Positions 1-7,467 of a DNA stretch of 12,917 nucleotides are shown piece by piece. The stretch is from Bacillota bacterium (GTDB taxonomy: Bacteria; Bacillota; Clostridia; Christensenellales; Aristaeellaceae). The stretch lies in assembly GCA_023415145.1 (NCBI GenBank), contig JAEZLW010000194.1, positions 1 to 12,917 on the forward strand, given 5' to 3'. Numbering within the stretch: the first letter of the stretch is position 1; every line of letters starts with the position of its first letter. The translations under genes and the position numbers were made by a program. The notes under the pieces were generated by a model, which was given only the letters and a program-made list of their open reading frames with translations, was not told the origin of the DNA and did no database searches.

Positions 1-590
1 TTGATATCACCCAGCAAAAGGTGGATACCATATCCGCTACCCTGGGCATCGACGCGCTGTCCACCTCCGTATCTGCCGCCATCATCGGCCTTTTGCTGGT
101 TATGGTTCTGATGATTGTGCGCTACCGCCTGATGGGCGTGGTGGCCTCCTGGGCGCTGTGCGTCTATCTGATCTTGCTGTTCTTCTTCATCGCCGTGATC
201 CCCGGCATCCAGCTCACGCTGCCCGGCATCGCCGGTATCGTACTGGGCATCGGCATGGCAGTGGACGCCAATGTCATTATCTTTGAGCGCTTCAAAGAGG
301 AAGTACGGCGCGGCCGCCCGGTGAAGGCTGCTGTGAAGATGGGCTTCAAAAACGCCATGTCCGCCATTATCGACGGCAACGTGACGACGCTGATTGCCGC
401 TCTGGTTCTGCTGGCCTTTGGCACTGGCTCCATTCAGGGCTTTGCCAGGACGCTGTTCCTGTCCGTTGCCACCAGTATGCTCAGCGCTGTGTTCGTGACC
501 CGGTTCCTGCTCACCCGTTTGGCAAACCTCACCGGGAACAAACCCGGCCTGTTCACCAGTGTAAAGACCCCTGTAAAGGAGGCGCAGTAA
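1..590 (+). CDS. secD: SecD, protein translocase subunit (C-terminal part, cut by window start)
   Basis: The frame is open from the window edge (first whole codon at 3), so this is the last ~195 residues of a larger protein; the GTG at 21 is internal. SecD pairs with SecF in the membrane next to SecYEG and uses the proton gradient to pull exported proteins across. Five hydrophobic segments are visible, matching the C-terminal TM2-TM6 bundle. The SecD signature GMAVDANVIIFER is present; its Asp (codon 264-266) corresponds to the proton-pathway Asp340 of Thermus SecDF and is intact. Further family blocks are DGNVTTLIAALVL and GTGSIQGFA. The gene ends TAA at 588-590, directly against the secF start, and holds the secF ribosome binding site AAAGGAGG (575-582) in its last codons, so the two are surely co-transcribed. 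Family certain; N-terminal half not visible. Confidence 0.96.
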   Translation, partial: DITQQKVDTISATLGIDALSTSVSAAIIGLLLVMVLMIVRYRLMGVVASWALCVYLILLFFFIAVIPGIQLTLPGIAGIVLGIGMAVDANVIIFERFKEEVRRGRPVKAAVKMGFKNAMSAIIDGNVTTLIAALVLLAFGTGSIQGFARTLFLSVATSMLSAVFVTRFLLTRLANLTGNKPGLFTSVKTPVKEAQ

Positions 591-1508
591 ATGAAAGAAA
601 AACTTAAAGGCAGCGCCAAGACGTGTATGATCATATCGGTCAGTATCATGGTTTTGGCCCTGATCCTCTCCCTGGCGGGGCTAGGCGTCAATTACGGCAT
701 TGACTTTGCCGGCGGTTTGGCCATCAAGTACCAGATGAACGCGGCCTTTGAACAGGCGGATGTGGAGGCTGCACTGAGAAGCCAGGGAATCGCCGAATTC
801 CAGATTTCCAAGGCTGGCAAAACGCAGACCGAGCTTCAAATCCGTATCAAGGAAATCAACGACGAAGGCGTTCAGGTGCTGCGCACCGGGCTGGAAACAG
901 CGCTTTTGGAAAAGTATCCCGAGATGGATATCCATAACGCCGAAGTGGGATATGTAGGCCCTGTTGCCGGGCGTACGCTTTTACAAAACGCCTTGTTCAG
1001 CGTGCTGCTGGCCTCCGTGCTGATGCTGGGCTATATCGCCATCCGGTTCGATTTCAACTCCGGCGTGGCAGCCATCGTGGGCTTGATCCATGACGTGCTG
1101 ATCATGCTGTCCTTCATGGTGCTGTTCCGCTCCTTTATTCAAATGAACAGCTCCTTTATCGCCGCCATGCTCACCATCGTGGGTTACTCCATCAACAACA
1201 CCATCGTGATCTTTGACAGAATCCGTGAAAACACCAAGGCTGCGGACTTTAACGCAATCACCCGTGCGGAACTTGTGACCGCTTCCGTAAGGCAGAGCAT
1301 GGGCCGCACCATCAACACTTCCATTACCACGCTGATCACCATCGTGGCCCTGTACATCCTGGGTGTAAACGCCATCAAGGAGTTTGCGCTGCCCATCATT
1401 ATCGGTTTGCTCTCCGGCCTGTACAGCGCCAACCTGATCAACGGTTACCTGTGGGCAATGATGGAAAGCATCCGCCCCCGTAAAAAGGTCAAGCCCCAGA
1501 AGGTCTGA
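591..1508 (+). CDS. secF: SecF, protein translocase subunit
   Basis: 305 residues, normal length for a stand-alone SecF. The ATG at 591 follows the secD stop without a gap and lies 8 nt after AAAGGAGG, which fixes the start. Order of parts: TM1 (about 11-32), GIDFAGG (36-42, SecF form of the GIDF-GG motif), an extracytoplasmic domain to about 118, YVGPVAGRTL (121-130), then five hydrophobic segments with IRFDFNSG, VGYSINNTIVIFDRIREN (198-214) and GRTINTSITTL (238-248). The Arg equivalent to Thermus SecDF Arg671 is kept (R239), but the position I align with Asp637 is Asn (N203). The basic tail after 294 faces the cytoplasm. It works with SecD and SecYEG/SecA; separate secD and secF genes rather than a fused secDF are common in Clostridia. 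Confidence 0.97.
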   Translation: MKEKLKGSAKTCMIISVSIMVLALILSLAGLGVNYGIDFAGGLAIKYQMNAAFEQADVEAALRSQGIAEFQISKAGKTQTELQIRIKEINDEGVQVLRTGLETALLEKYPEMDIHNAEVGYVGPVAGRTLLQNALFSVLLASVLMLGYIAIRFDFNSGVAAIVGLIHDVLIMLSFMVLFRSFIQMNSSFIAAMLTIVGYSINNTIVIFDRIRENTKAADFNAITRAELVTASVRQSMGRTINTSITTLITIVALYILGVNAIKEFALPIIIGLLSGLYSANLINGYLWAMMESIRPRKKVKPQKV

Positions 1509-1522
1509 TCATACGCATTTGA

Positions 1523-1563
1523 GCAGGAGCGTTCTTCCGGCATGTCCGGGAGAACGCTCTTGC
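1523..1563 (+). terminator. Long stem-loop after secF, possible terminator or attenuator
   Basis: Arms 1523-1540 and 1546-1563 pair over 18 bp with two G:U pairs around a 5-nt loop (CATGT). The hairpin starts 15 nt after the secF stop and ends about 17 nt before the recJ ribosome binding site. No T-run follows (ACATACATTC), so it is not a standard intrinsic terminator. It may be a weak or factor-aided terminator, or a structure that protects the secDF mRNA 3' end or tempers read-through into recJ. Confidence 0.4.
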
Positions 1564-1591
1564 ACATACATTCACCGACGGGAGGAAAATC

Positions 1592-3919
1592 ATGCTGCGC
1601 TTTTTAGAACGAAACACGCCGGAGAAAGGAACGCTAACAGGGTTTCCCGATTGGCTGTCGGTGCTTCTTGCGCAGCGTGGTGTGGATACCCTTGAGAAGG
1701 CACAGCGGTTTTTGCATCCCTCCCTGAACGACTTGCACGATCCATATTTGATGAAGGGCATGGACACGGCGGTGACATTTCTTCGCGCCGCCATTGCGCA
1801 GCAAACGCCCATTGTCGTCTACGGTGATTATGATGTGGACGGTGTGTGCGCCGCTTCCATGATGATTCTGGCACTTCGAAGCATAGGCGCTAAGGCAGAT
1901 TATTATATTCCCAGCCGCCATGAGGAGGGCTACGGCCTGAACGGGCAGGCGGTGAGAGCGCTTGCCAAGGAGTACCGGCTTTTGTTGACGGTGGACTGTG
2001 GCATCACCAGCGCGAGGGAAGTGGCTTTGGCCAAGGAACTTCATATGCAGGTGATCATCACCGATCATCACCAGTTGGGGCCGGAGCCCGTCATGGCCGA
2101 TGCGGTGCTCAATCCGCTGATGGGGGAGTACCCTTTCCGCCGCCTGTGCGGCGCCGGTGTGGCATTCAAGCTCATACAGGCACTTTGCGGCCTCCAAACG
2201 GCGTCGGATTATGTCGACCTGGCCGCGCTGGCCACCATTGCCGATCTTGTTCCGCTGGAGGATGAAAACAGGGTCATTGCCGCTCTGGGCATTGCCAAAA
2301 TGGCGGACACGAAGCGGCCGGGCATCAAAGCGCTGATGGATGTGGCCGGCATGGACAAAAAGGCCGTGAAAGCCGGGCAGGTGGCCTTTCAAATGGCGCC
2401 GCGCATCAATGCAGGCGGCCGGCTGAAAAGCGCGTCCTTGGGTGTGGAACTGCTGCTGACTTTGGACCCCATCCGCGCGATGGAGCTGGCACAAACGTTG
2501 AATAACGAAAATGCCCAAAGGCAAAAGCTGGAGAAGGAGATATTTGACCAGGCGCTTGTACAGGTGGAGGCGGAAACGGATTTTTTGGAAGACCGTGTAT
2601 TGATTGCCGTGGGGGAAGAATGGAACCACGGCGTGATTGGCCTGGCCGCCAGCCGCCTGACCGAGCGGTTCCATTACCCGTCCATCGTTCTTTCCAGAAC
2701 CAATGACGAGTGCGTGGGCAGCGTACGGTCCATTCCCGGCATAAATATCCATGAAATGCTCTCCTCATGCAGTGATTTGTTTATTCGCTTTGGCGGCCAC
2801 GAACAGGCGGCCGGGCTCACCATGCTGGCATGCCATGTGAAGGAGTTGAAGCGGCGGCTGAATGAGGTCATCAAGGAAAGGTGCGACCCGGAGGTGTTTA
2901 TTCCCGTCCGGGAATATGATTTGCAGCTTCCGCTTTGCGAGGTGACAACCTCCATGGCGCAAATGCTTCAATCATTGCAGCCCACCGGTTTTGGCAATCC
3001 TGACCCCATATTCCTTCTTGAAAAGGCCCAGGTGCAGGATATGCGCCCCGTAGGCCGGGAGGGGGCGCACTTAAAGTGCAGCCTGTTTCAGGAAGGGACG
3101 CTGCGCTCCGCCATCGCATTTCAAATGGGGAAGATGGCAGCGGCCATGCCGCATAAGGTGGATGTGCTGTTTTCCCCGGAACTGAACGAATGGAACGGAA
3201 CCGTTACCGTGCAGTGCAACATCAAGGCCATCCGTCCTGCCGGCGCACAGCTTCCTGCCGGTGAGGAAGCTGCACAGAAGGTGCTTTTGCAGGAAATTCG
3301 GTGGTTGTTGGCGAATCTTTGCAAGATTCATCCTGCCACCAGGCAAGCGGATGATGACATGCTGATGAAAGCGCTCGATGGTACTTCGGGCACGGTGATT
3401 TTGGCCCGTGCACCGAAAACGGCCCGGCGCATAAGCCTTACGTATGGGGAAAGGCTGCAGGCGGCGGACAAGATATCGGATAAGCGCGGCTTTCATACCC
3501 TGCTTTACCCGGCCAGGCTTTCGGAACTTACCGACATGTGGCATACGGTGATCCTGGCGGACGGCGAACTGATGCCGGGGGAAGCAGTCCTGATCATGGA
3601 GCGCTGCAAAAGGGCGCAGGTGCTGGTCTTCCCCCGAAGCCTGGAACTGACGGATTTATTAAGATCTTTGGCACTTTCAGACGATTCGCTGCGCCTTTTG
3701 TACAAGGCAGCGAAGTTGTACCCCGGTGCGTCGCCCACAAGGCTTATGGAAGCATCCGGCCTTACATCTGCGCAGATGATGGCCGGGCTTTACATCCTGA
3801 TGGAGATGGAGCTGCTTCACTTTCAAGAGGAACCCTTTTCTCTGACCATGCTCCCCGCTGCAAAGCGCAGCCCCGAGGAGAGCAATCTATTGCAGGCGCT
3901 GAAGGCAGCATCCATGTAA
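1592..3919 (+). CDS. recJ: RecJ, single-stranded-DNA-specific 5'-3' exonuclease
   Basis: 775 residues, close to the long Bacillus-type RecJ and longer than E. coli RecJ (577). RecJ degrades single-stranded DNA 5' to 3' in recombination, mismatch and excision repair, using Mn/Mg. DHH phosphoesterase motifs: YGDYDVDG (77-84), DCG (135-137), TDHH (157-160), LCGAGVAFKL (185-194), PRINAGGR (270-277). DHHA1 nucleic-acid domain: GVIGLAASRL (347-356), RSIPGIN (379-385), FGGHEQAAG (400-408). An OB-fold-like segment follows from about 462 (PTGFGNPDP). The last ~220 residues form the extra C-terminal domain of Firmicutes RecJ, ending in a winged-helix-like stretch (about 700-755); I know no catalytic role for it. 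All metal ligands look intact. Start: ATG 1592 with GGAGG at 1581-1585. relA follows after 19 bp. Confidence 0.97.
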   Translation: MLRFLERNTPEKGTLTGFPDWLSVLLAQRGVDTLEKAQRFLHPSLNDLHDPYLMKGMDTAVTFLRAAIAQQTPIVVYGDYDVDGVCAASMMILALRSIGAKADYYIPSRHEEGYGLNGQAVRALAKEYRLLLTVDCGITSAREVALAKELHMQVIITDHHQLGPEPVMADAVLNPLMGEYPFRRLCGAGVAFKLIQALCGLQTASDYVDLAALATIADLVPLEDENRVIAALGIAKMADTKRPGIKALMDVAGMDKKAVKAGQVAFQMAPRINAGGRLKSASLGVELLLTLDPIRAMELAQTLNNENAQRQKLEKEIFDQALVQVEAETDFLEDRVLIAVGEEWNHGVIGLAASRLTERFHYPSIVLSRTNDECVGSVRSIPGINIHEMLSSCSDLFIRFGGHEQAAGLTMLACHVKELKRRLNEVIKERCDPEVFIPVREYDLQLPLCEVTTSMAQMLQSLQPTGFGNPDPIFLLEKAQVQDMRPVGREGAHLKCSLFQEGTLRSAIAFQMGKMAAAMPHKVDVLFSPELNEWNGTVTVQCNIKAIRPAGAQLPAGEEAAQKVLLQEIRWLLANLCKIHPATRQADDDMLMKALDGTSGTVILARAPKTARRISLTYGERLQAADKISDKRGFHTLLYPARLSELTDMWHTVILADGELMPGEAVLIMERCKRAQVLVFPRSLELTDLLRSLALSDDSLRLLYKAAKLYPGASPTRLMEASGLTSAQMMAGLYILMEMELLHFQEEPFSLTMLPAAKRSPEESNLLQALKAASM

Positions 3920-3938
3920 CGCGAAAGGAGGGCCGGAT

Positions 3939-6137
3939 ATGTACGCGTACATCAGCCGTGAGTGCATGCCCTTGGATCAGATTCTGGCACGTGTCCAAAA
4001 GTACCATCCGGGAGACAGCTATCTCCTGGTAAAAAAAGCATATGAATATGCACAAAACGCCCATGCCGGCCAGTTTCGCAAAAGCGGCGAGCCCTATTTT
4101 ACCCATCCGGCCTTCGTGGCCAGCATTTTGACGGAGCTTTCCATGGATGCGCCCACCATTGCCGCCGGGCTTCTGCACGACACGGTGGAGGATTGTGAAG
4201 GCGTATGCCTTCCCAACGTGCTGCAGGAATTCGGCGAGGAAGTGGCGCGGCTGGTGGACGGCGTTACGAAGCTATCCAAGCTGGACTTTGCCGACCGGGA
4301 GGAGCAGCAGGCGGAAAGCCTGCGCAAGATGATCCTGGCCATGTCCAGGGACATCCGCGTGGTTCTCATCAAGCTGGCCGACAGGCTGCACAACATGCGC
4401 ACCCTGCGCTACCAGCCGGAGGCGAGGCAGGTGGCCATCGCCAGGGAAACACTGGACATTTACGCGCCGCTGGCTCACCGGCTGGGCGTGTTTGCCATTA
4501 AGCAGGAGCTGGAAGACCTGTCGCTGCGCTACATCGACCCGGCAGGCTACCAGGATGTGGTGCAGAAGGTAGGCATGAAGCGGGCCGAGCGGGAGGAGAA
4601 CATCCGCCTGGTCATCTCCGAGCTCAGTGCCAAGCTGGATGAGCAGCACATCCGCTACGACATTGACGGGCGGCCCAAGCACCTGTACAGCATTTATCGC
4701 AAGATGGTGCTTCAAAACCGGCCCTTTGACCAGATCTACGACCTGATCGCCATCCGCGTGCTGGTGGACACCGTACCCGACTGCTACGCGGTGCTGGGCA
4801 CCGTCCACACGCTGTGGAACCAGATGCCGGGCAGGTTCAAGGATTATATTTCCGTGCCCAAGGCCAACATGTACCAAAGCCTGCATACCACCGTGGTAGG
4901 CGGCCGGAAGATGCCCTTCCCCTTTGAGGTTCAAATACGCACCTGGGATATGCATAGGGTGGCTGAGTTCGGCATCGCCGCCCACTGGCGGTATAAGGAG
5001 GGCGGACAGACCACCACGGACCTGGACAACAAGCTGTACTGGCTGCGGCAGATTCTGGACTGGCAGAACGAGACCAGGGACAGCCGGGAGTTTATCGACT
5101 CCTTAAAGACAGACCTGTTCAGCGAGGAGGTCTTTCTATTTACGCCCAAGGGTGACGTGGTGAACATGCAAAAGGGCGCTACGCCCCTGGATTTTGCTTA
5201 CCGCATCCACAGCGCCGTGGGCAACAGCTGCGTTGGCGCTAAGGTAAACGGCCGGATCGTGCCGCTGGATACCACGCTGGATACGGGCGACCGGGTGGAC
5301 ATCATCACCTCCTCCGCCTCCAAGGGCCCCAGCATGGACTGGCTTAAAATTGTCAAGACCCAGCAAGCCAAGGCCAAGATCCGCCAATTTTTCAAGCGTG
5401 AGCTTCGCGGCGAGAACGTTGAAAAAGGCAAGGACATGGTGGAAAAGGAGGCCAAGCGCAGGGGCGTGAGCCTAAGCTCCATTACCAAGCCCGAATATTA
5501 CGAAGGCATCCTGAAAAAGTACGGCTTCTTTGAGCTGGAAGACATTTATGGCGCGGTGGGCTACGGCGGCATGGCGTCCACGTATGTGGTGACAAAGCTA
5601 TTGGAGGAGCAGCGCCTTCGGGAAGCGCCTGCCGCCCCCAAGCTGCCGGATGTAACGCCCCAGGAGCTTTCAAAGCAGCAGATGGGCAAACCCACCCACG
5701 GCATTTACGTAAAGGGAGAGTCGGGCATGCTGGTGCGCTTTGCCAAGTGCTGCAGCCCGGTACCAGGCGATGATATCGTAGGCTATATCACAAGGGGACG
5801 CGGTGTGACCATCCACAAGGCGGATTGCGTGAACGTGGGCACAGGCGAGCAGGAACGCATGGTGGAGGTAAGCTGGGCCGAAGAAAGCGCCGGTACGTTC
5901 GACGCCGGCATCCAGATCATCGCCTACGATCATGTGGGGCTGCTAGGGGAGCTGGCTACCTACATCGGGGAAATGAACGTACCCATCAGCGCCGTCAGCG
6001 CCAAGTTCAACACCAAGAGCAAAACCAGCACCATCACATTGGTCATACAGGTTACAAGCCGCCAGCAGCTTGACAAGGTAATCAAGCAGCTTCAAAGGCG
6101 TTCTGATATTGTGGAGGTTTACCGCGGGGCGAGCTGA
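3939..6137 (+). CDS. relA: Bifunctional (p)ppGpp synthetase/hydrolase (Rel/RelA-SpoT family)
   Basis: 732 residues, full length for a Firmicutes Rel. It makes (p)ppGpp from ATP and GDP/GTP when uncharged tRNA is on the ribosome and hydrolyses it otherwise. Hydrolase HD domain: H56, H80-D81 (LLHDTVED) and D148 (KLADRLHNMRT) are all present, so hydrolysis should work. Synthetase domain about 225-355: RPKHLYSIYRKM, YDLIAIRVLV, RFKD (299-302, the basic RXKD form seen in bifunctional enzymes), FEVQIRT, HWRYKEG. TGS domain about 397-458 (VFLFTPKGDV, ATPLDFAYRIH), helical region, Cys-containing zinc-finger-like domain (CC 604-605, H626, C630) and ACT domain from about 656. Start ATG 3939 has AAAGGAGGG (3924-3932) 6 nt upstream. 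Co-transcribed with recJ; an intrinsic terminator follows. Named relA by Firmicutes custom; rel would be equally apt. Confidence 0.97.
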   Translation: MYAYISRECMPLDQILARVQKYHPGDSYLLVKKAYEYAQNAHAGQFRKSGEPYFTHPAFVASILTELSMDAPTIAAGLLHDTVEDCEGVCLPNVLQEFGEEVARLVDGVTKLSKLDFADREEQQAESLRKMILAMSRDIRVVLIKLADRLHNMRTLRYQPEARQVAIARETLDIYAPLAHRLGVFAIKQELEDLSLRYIDPAGYQDVVQKVGMKRAEREENIRLVISELSAKLDEQHIRYDIDGRPKHLYSIYRKMVLQNRPFDQIYDLIAIRVLVDTVPDCYAVLGTVHTLWNQMPGRFKDYISVPKANMYQSLHTTVVGGRKMPFPFEVQIRTWDMHRVAEFGIAAHWRYKEGGQTTTDLDNKLYWLRQILDWQNETRDSREFIDSLKTDLFSEEVFLFTPKGDVVNMQKGATPLDFAYRIHSAVGNSCVGAKVNGRIVPLDTTLDTGDRVDIITSSASKGPSMDWLKIVKTQQAKAKIRQFFKRELRGENVEKGKDMVEKEAKRRGVSLSSITKPEYYEGILKKYGFFELEDIYGAVGYGGMASTYVVTKLLEEQRLREAPAAPKLPDVTPQELSKQQMGKPTHGIYVKGESGMLVRFAKCCSPVPGDDIVGYITRGRGVTIHKADCVNVGTGEQERMVEVSWAEESAGTFDAGIQIIAYDHVGLLGELATYIGEMNVPISAVSAKFNTKSKTSTITLVIQVTSRQQLDKVIKQLQRRSDIVEVYRGAS

Positions 6138-6143
6138 TGCTCT

Positions 6144-6188
6144 TCATTGAATTGCGTCGATTTCATCAACGCAATTCAATGAGTTTTT
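6144..6188 (+). terminator. Rho-independent terminator after relA
   Basis: Arms 6144-6157 and 6169-6182 pair perfectly over 14 bp around an 11-nt loop; one base later comes TTTTT (6184-6188). It begins 6 nt after the relA stop. It should end the recJ-relA transcript and separates relA from dtd, which are usually close neighbours in one operon. The stem is only moderately GC-rich, so leakage is possible. Confidence 0.8.
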
Positions 6189-6263
6189 CACTTTTCTCCT
6201 ATGGCCTAACGCACTGGCTTGCACTACGCTTAGCCAGTGCAGGCCTATGGCCGGAGAAAAGTG
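6189..6263. repeat. Nested inverted repeat (75 nt) between relA and dtd
   Basis: Outer arms CACTTTTCTCC (6189-6199) and GGAGAAAAGTG (6253-6263) are perfect 11-bp complements. Inside, GGCCT (6203-6207) pairs with AGGCC (6241-6245), and GCACTGGCT (6211-6219) pairs with AGCCAGTGC (6232-6240) around a 12-nt loop. CCTATGGCC also occurs twice in direct orientation (6198-6206, 6244-6252). The whole can form one long interrupted hairpin. It could be a small mobile repeat, a structured leader of dtd, or both; no T-run follows, so it is not a plain terminator. Confidence 0.6.
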
Positions 6264-6396
6264 CAAGGAAAGCCTGCTACGCAAGCGCCCCGCGCGCCCG
6301 GCAAAGCCGGACGACACGATTTCAAACGAGGGAGCTCCGCCCCCTCGTTGCTCCCCGCGAGTTTGTTATTACTTTCGAAACGAGGAAACATTTTTC
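6264..6396 (+). other. Non-coding leader before dtd with two further hairpins
   Basis: Two more hairpins are visible: CCGGC/GCCGG (6298-6302/6306-6310, AAA loop) and AACGAGGG/CCCTCGTT (6325-6332/6342-6349, 9-nt loop). The dtd ribosome binding site is GAGG at 6382-6385. I found no good -35/-10 pair here, although the terminator upstream implies that dtd needs its own promoter or depends on read-through. A reading frame entering dtd from ATG 6247 crosses this stretch but looks non-coding. Confidence 0.45.
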
Positions 6397-6846
6397 ATGC
6401 GCTGTGTTGTACAAAGGGTATCCTCCGCCTCCGTTATGGTAAACGGCCAGACTGTGGGCCAAATTGAAAAAGGGCTTATGGTTCTGGTGGGCGTAGCCCA
6501 GGGGGATGGGGAAAAAGATATGCTATACATGGCCGACAAAGTGCCGAATTTGCGCATCTTTGAGGATGAACAAGGCAAAATGAACCTGTCCCTTCTTGAT
6601 GCGGGAGGCAGCATTCTGGCGGTAAGCCAGTTCACGCTGCTGGGAGACGCAAGGGGCGGGCGGCGGCCCAGCTTTATCGAAGCGGCAAGGCCAGAAGCCG
6701 CCAACTCCATGTATGAAGAACTGGTACGCCGCTGGCGGGAAACCGGGCTGAAAGTGGAGACAGGCGTTTTTCAGGCGGAGATGGCCGTATCCCTTGTCAA
6801 CGACGGCCCTGTTACGATTCTGCTGGACAGCAGAAAAAATTTTTAA
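6397..6846 (+). CDS. dtd: D-aminoacyl-tRNA deacylase (Dtd)
   Basis: 149 residues, the usual Dtd length. Dtd removes D-amino acids (and glycine mischarged on tRNA-Ala) from tRNA in the cytosol, keeping them out of translation. The start MRCVVQRVSSASV is the family's standard N-terminus, so ATG 6397 is chosen over ATG 6247, which would add 50 atypical residues. The two active-site motifs are present: SQFTL (77-81) and NDGPVT (135-140), the latter with the Gly-cisPro pair that excludes L-amino acids. GRRPSF (88-93) also matches. The ribosome binding site GAGG lies 11 nt upstream, slightly far, so expression may be modest. First gene of dtd-MBL-hemZ; the next gene starts 9 bp after its stop. Confidence 0.96.
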   Translation: MRCVVQRVSSASVMVNGQTVGQIEKGLMVLVGVAQGDGEKDMLYMADKVPNLRIFEDEQGKMNLSLLDAGGSILAVSQFTLLGDARGGRRPSFIEAARPEAANSMYEELVRRWRETGLKVETGVFQAEMAVSLVNDGPVTILLDSRKNF

Positions 6847-6855
6847 GAGGCAGCC

Positions 6856-7467
6856 ATGCATACAAAACTGCAGATACAAACCCTGGCGGTAAGGCCCATC
6901 CGCGCCAATTGTTATATCCTGTCGCTGATGGGCCGGGAAGACTGCGTACTCATCGATCCGGGAGCCGAACCGGATCGTATTCTTGCTGCGGCAAATGACA
7001 GACAGGTGGCCGCCGTGCTTTTGACTCACGGCCATTTTGACCATATCGGCGGCGTGGACGGTGTTCTTGCGCCGGAAACCAGGCTGTACATCCATTCGTT
7101 GGACGAGCCCATGCTGCGCGATCCTGATAAAAACATGGCTGTCATGATCGGACAGAAGCTTATGATAGGGGCCAAGGCAACTGTTGTTCAGGAAGGGGAC
7201 ATTATAACGGCGGCGGGGATCACCTTTACGGTACTCCATACCCCCGGCCACACGCCGGGCAGCGTATGCTATCTGGCACAGAACGCGCTCTTTACCGGGG
7301 ATACCTTGTTCCGCCACGGCTATGGCCGCACGGACCTTCCCGGAGGAAGCTGGAACGAAATGTACCAGTCCATGAAGCGGCTGCTGCTTATGCAAAAGGA
7401 AGTTGAAGTATATCCCGGCCATGATGATTCCACCACCATCGGCCTTTGGCAGGAGTATTGTCAATGA
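6856..7467 (+). CDS. Metallo-beta-lactamase-fold hydrolase (glyoxalase II-like, YcbL/YqgX type)
   Basis: 203 residues, cytosolic, no signal peptide. The complete dinuclear metal site is visible: THGHFDH (H58, H60, D62, H63), PGHTPGS (H132), FTGDTLF (D149) and YPGH (H189). The short single-domain form with TGDTLFRHGYGRTDLPGG is typical of the hydroxyacylglutathione-hydrolase-like group found beside dtd and hemZ in Clostridia. The true substrate is unknown; hydrolysis of thioesters such as S-lactoylglutathione is the usual annotation, but glutathione itself may be absent in such organisms. The residues after the last His read DDSTTIG where GPSTTIG-like forms are more usual, a small deviation next to the metal site. 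Start ATG 6856 has AAGAGG 5 nt upstream. Its stop overlaps the hemZ start (ATGA at 7464-7467). Confidence 0.92.
   Translation: MHTKLQIQTLAVRPIRANCYILSLMGREDCVLIDPGAEPDRILAAANDRQVAAVLLTHGHFDHIGGVDGVLAPETRLYIHSLDEPMLRDPDKNMAVMIGQKLMIGAKATVVQEGDIITAAGITFTVLHTPGHTPGSVCYLAQNALFTGDTLFRHGYGRTDLPGGSWNEMYQSMKRLLLMQKEVEVYPGHDDSTTIGLWQEYCQ

Noticed and set aside
1634..2752. 372-residue minus-strand frame opposite recJ
   Set aside because: Opposite a clear RecJ; residue content (many His, Gln, Arg) is typical of an antisense shadow of GC-rich coding DNA.
3538..4032. 164-residue + strand frame across the recJ-relA junction
   Set aside because: It is in a different frame from two well-supported genes and covers their ends; a codon-bias shadow.
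6247..6396. In-frame N-terminal extension of Dtd from ATG 6247 (50 extra residues)
   Set aside because: Dtd proteins start with MR-VVQRV, found at 6397. The extension spans hairpins, is Pro/Arg-rich and has no ribosome binding site that fits.
6264..6396. Third copy of the hemZ/zapA repeat element before dtd
   Set aside because: Only a 9-base match (GGAAAGCCT at 6267-6275 and 8971-8979) was found, with no ordered blocks around it.
7100..7467. Possible loss of a metal ligand in the metallo-beta-lactamase-fold protein (YPGHDD variant)
   Set aside because: The His ligand itself is kept and the other six ligands are intact; only the following residues differ.
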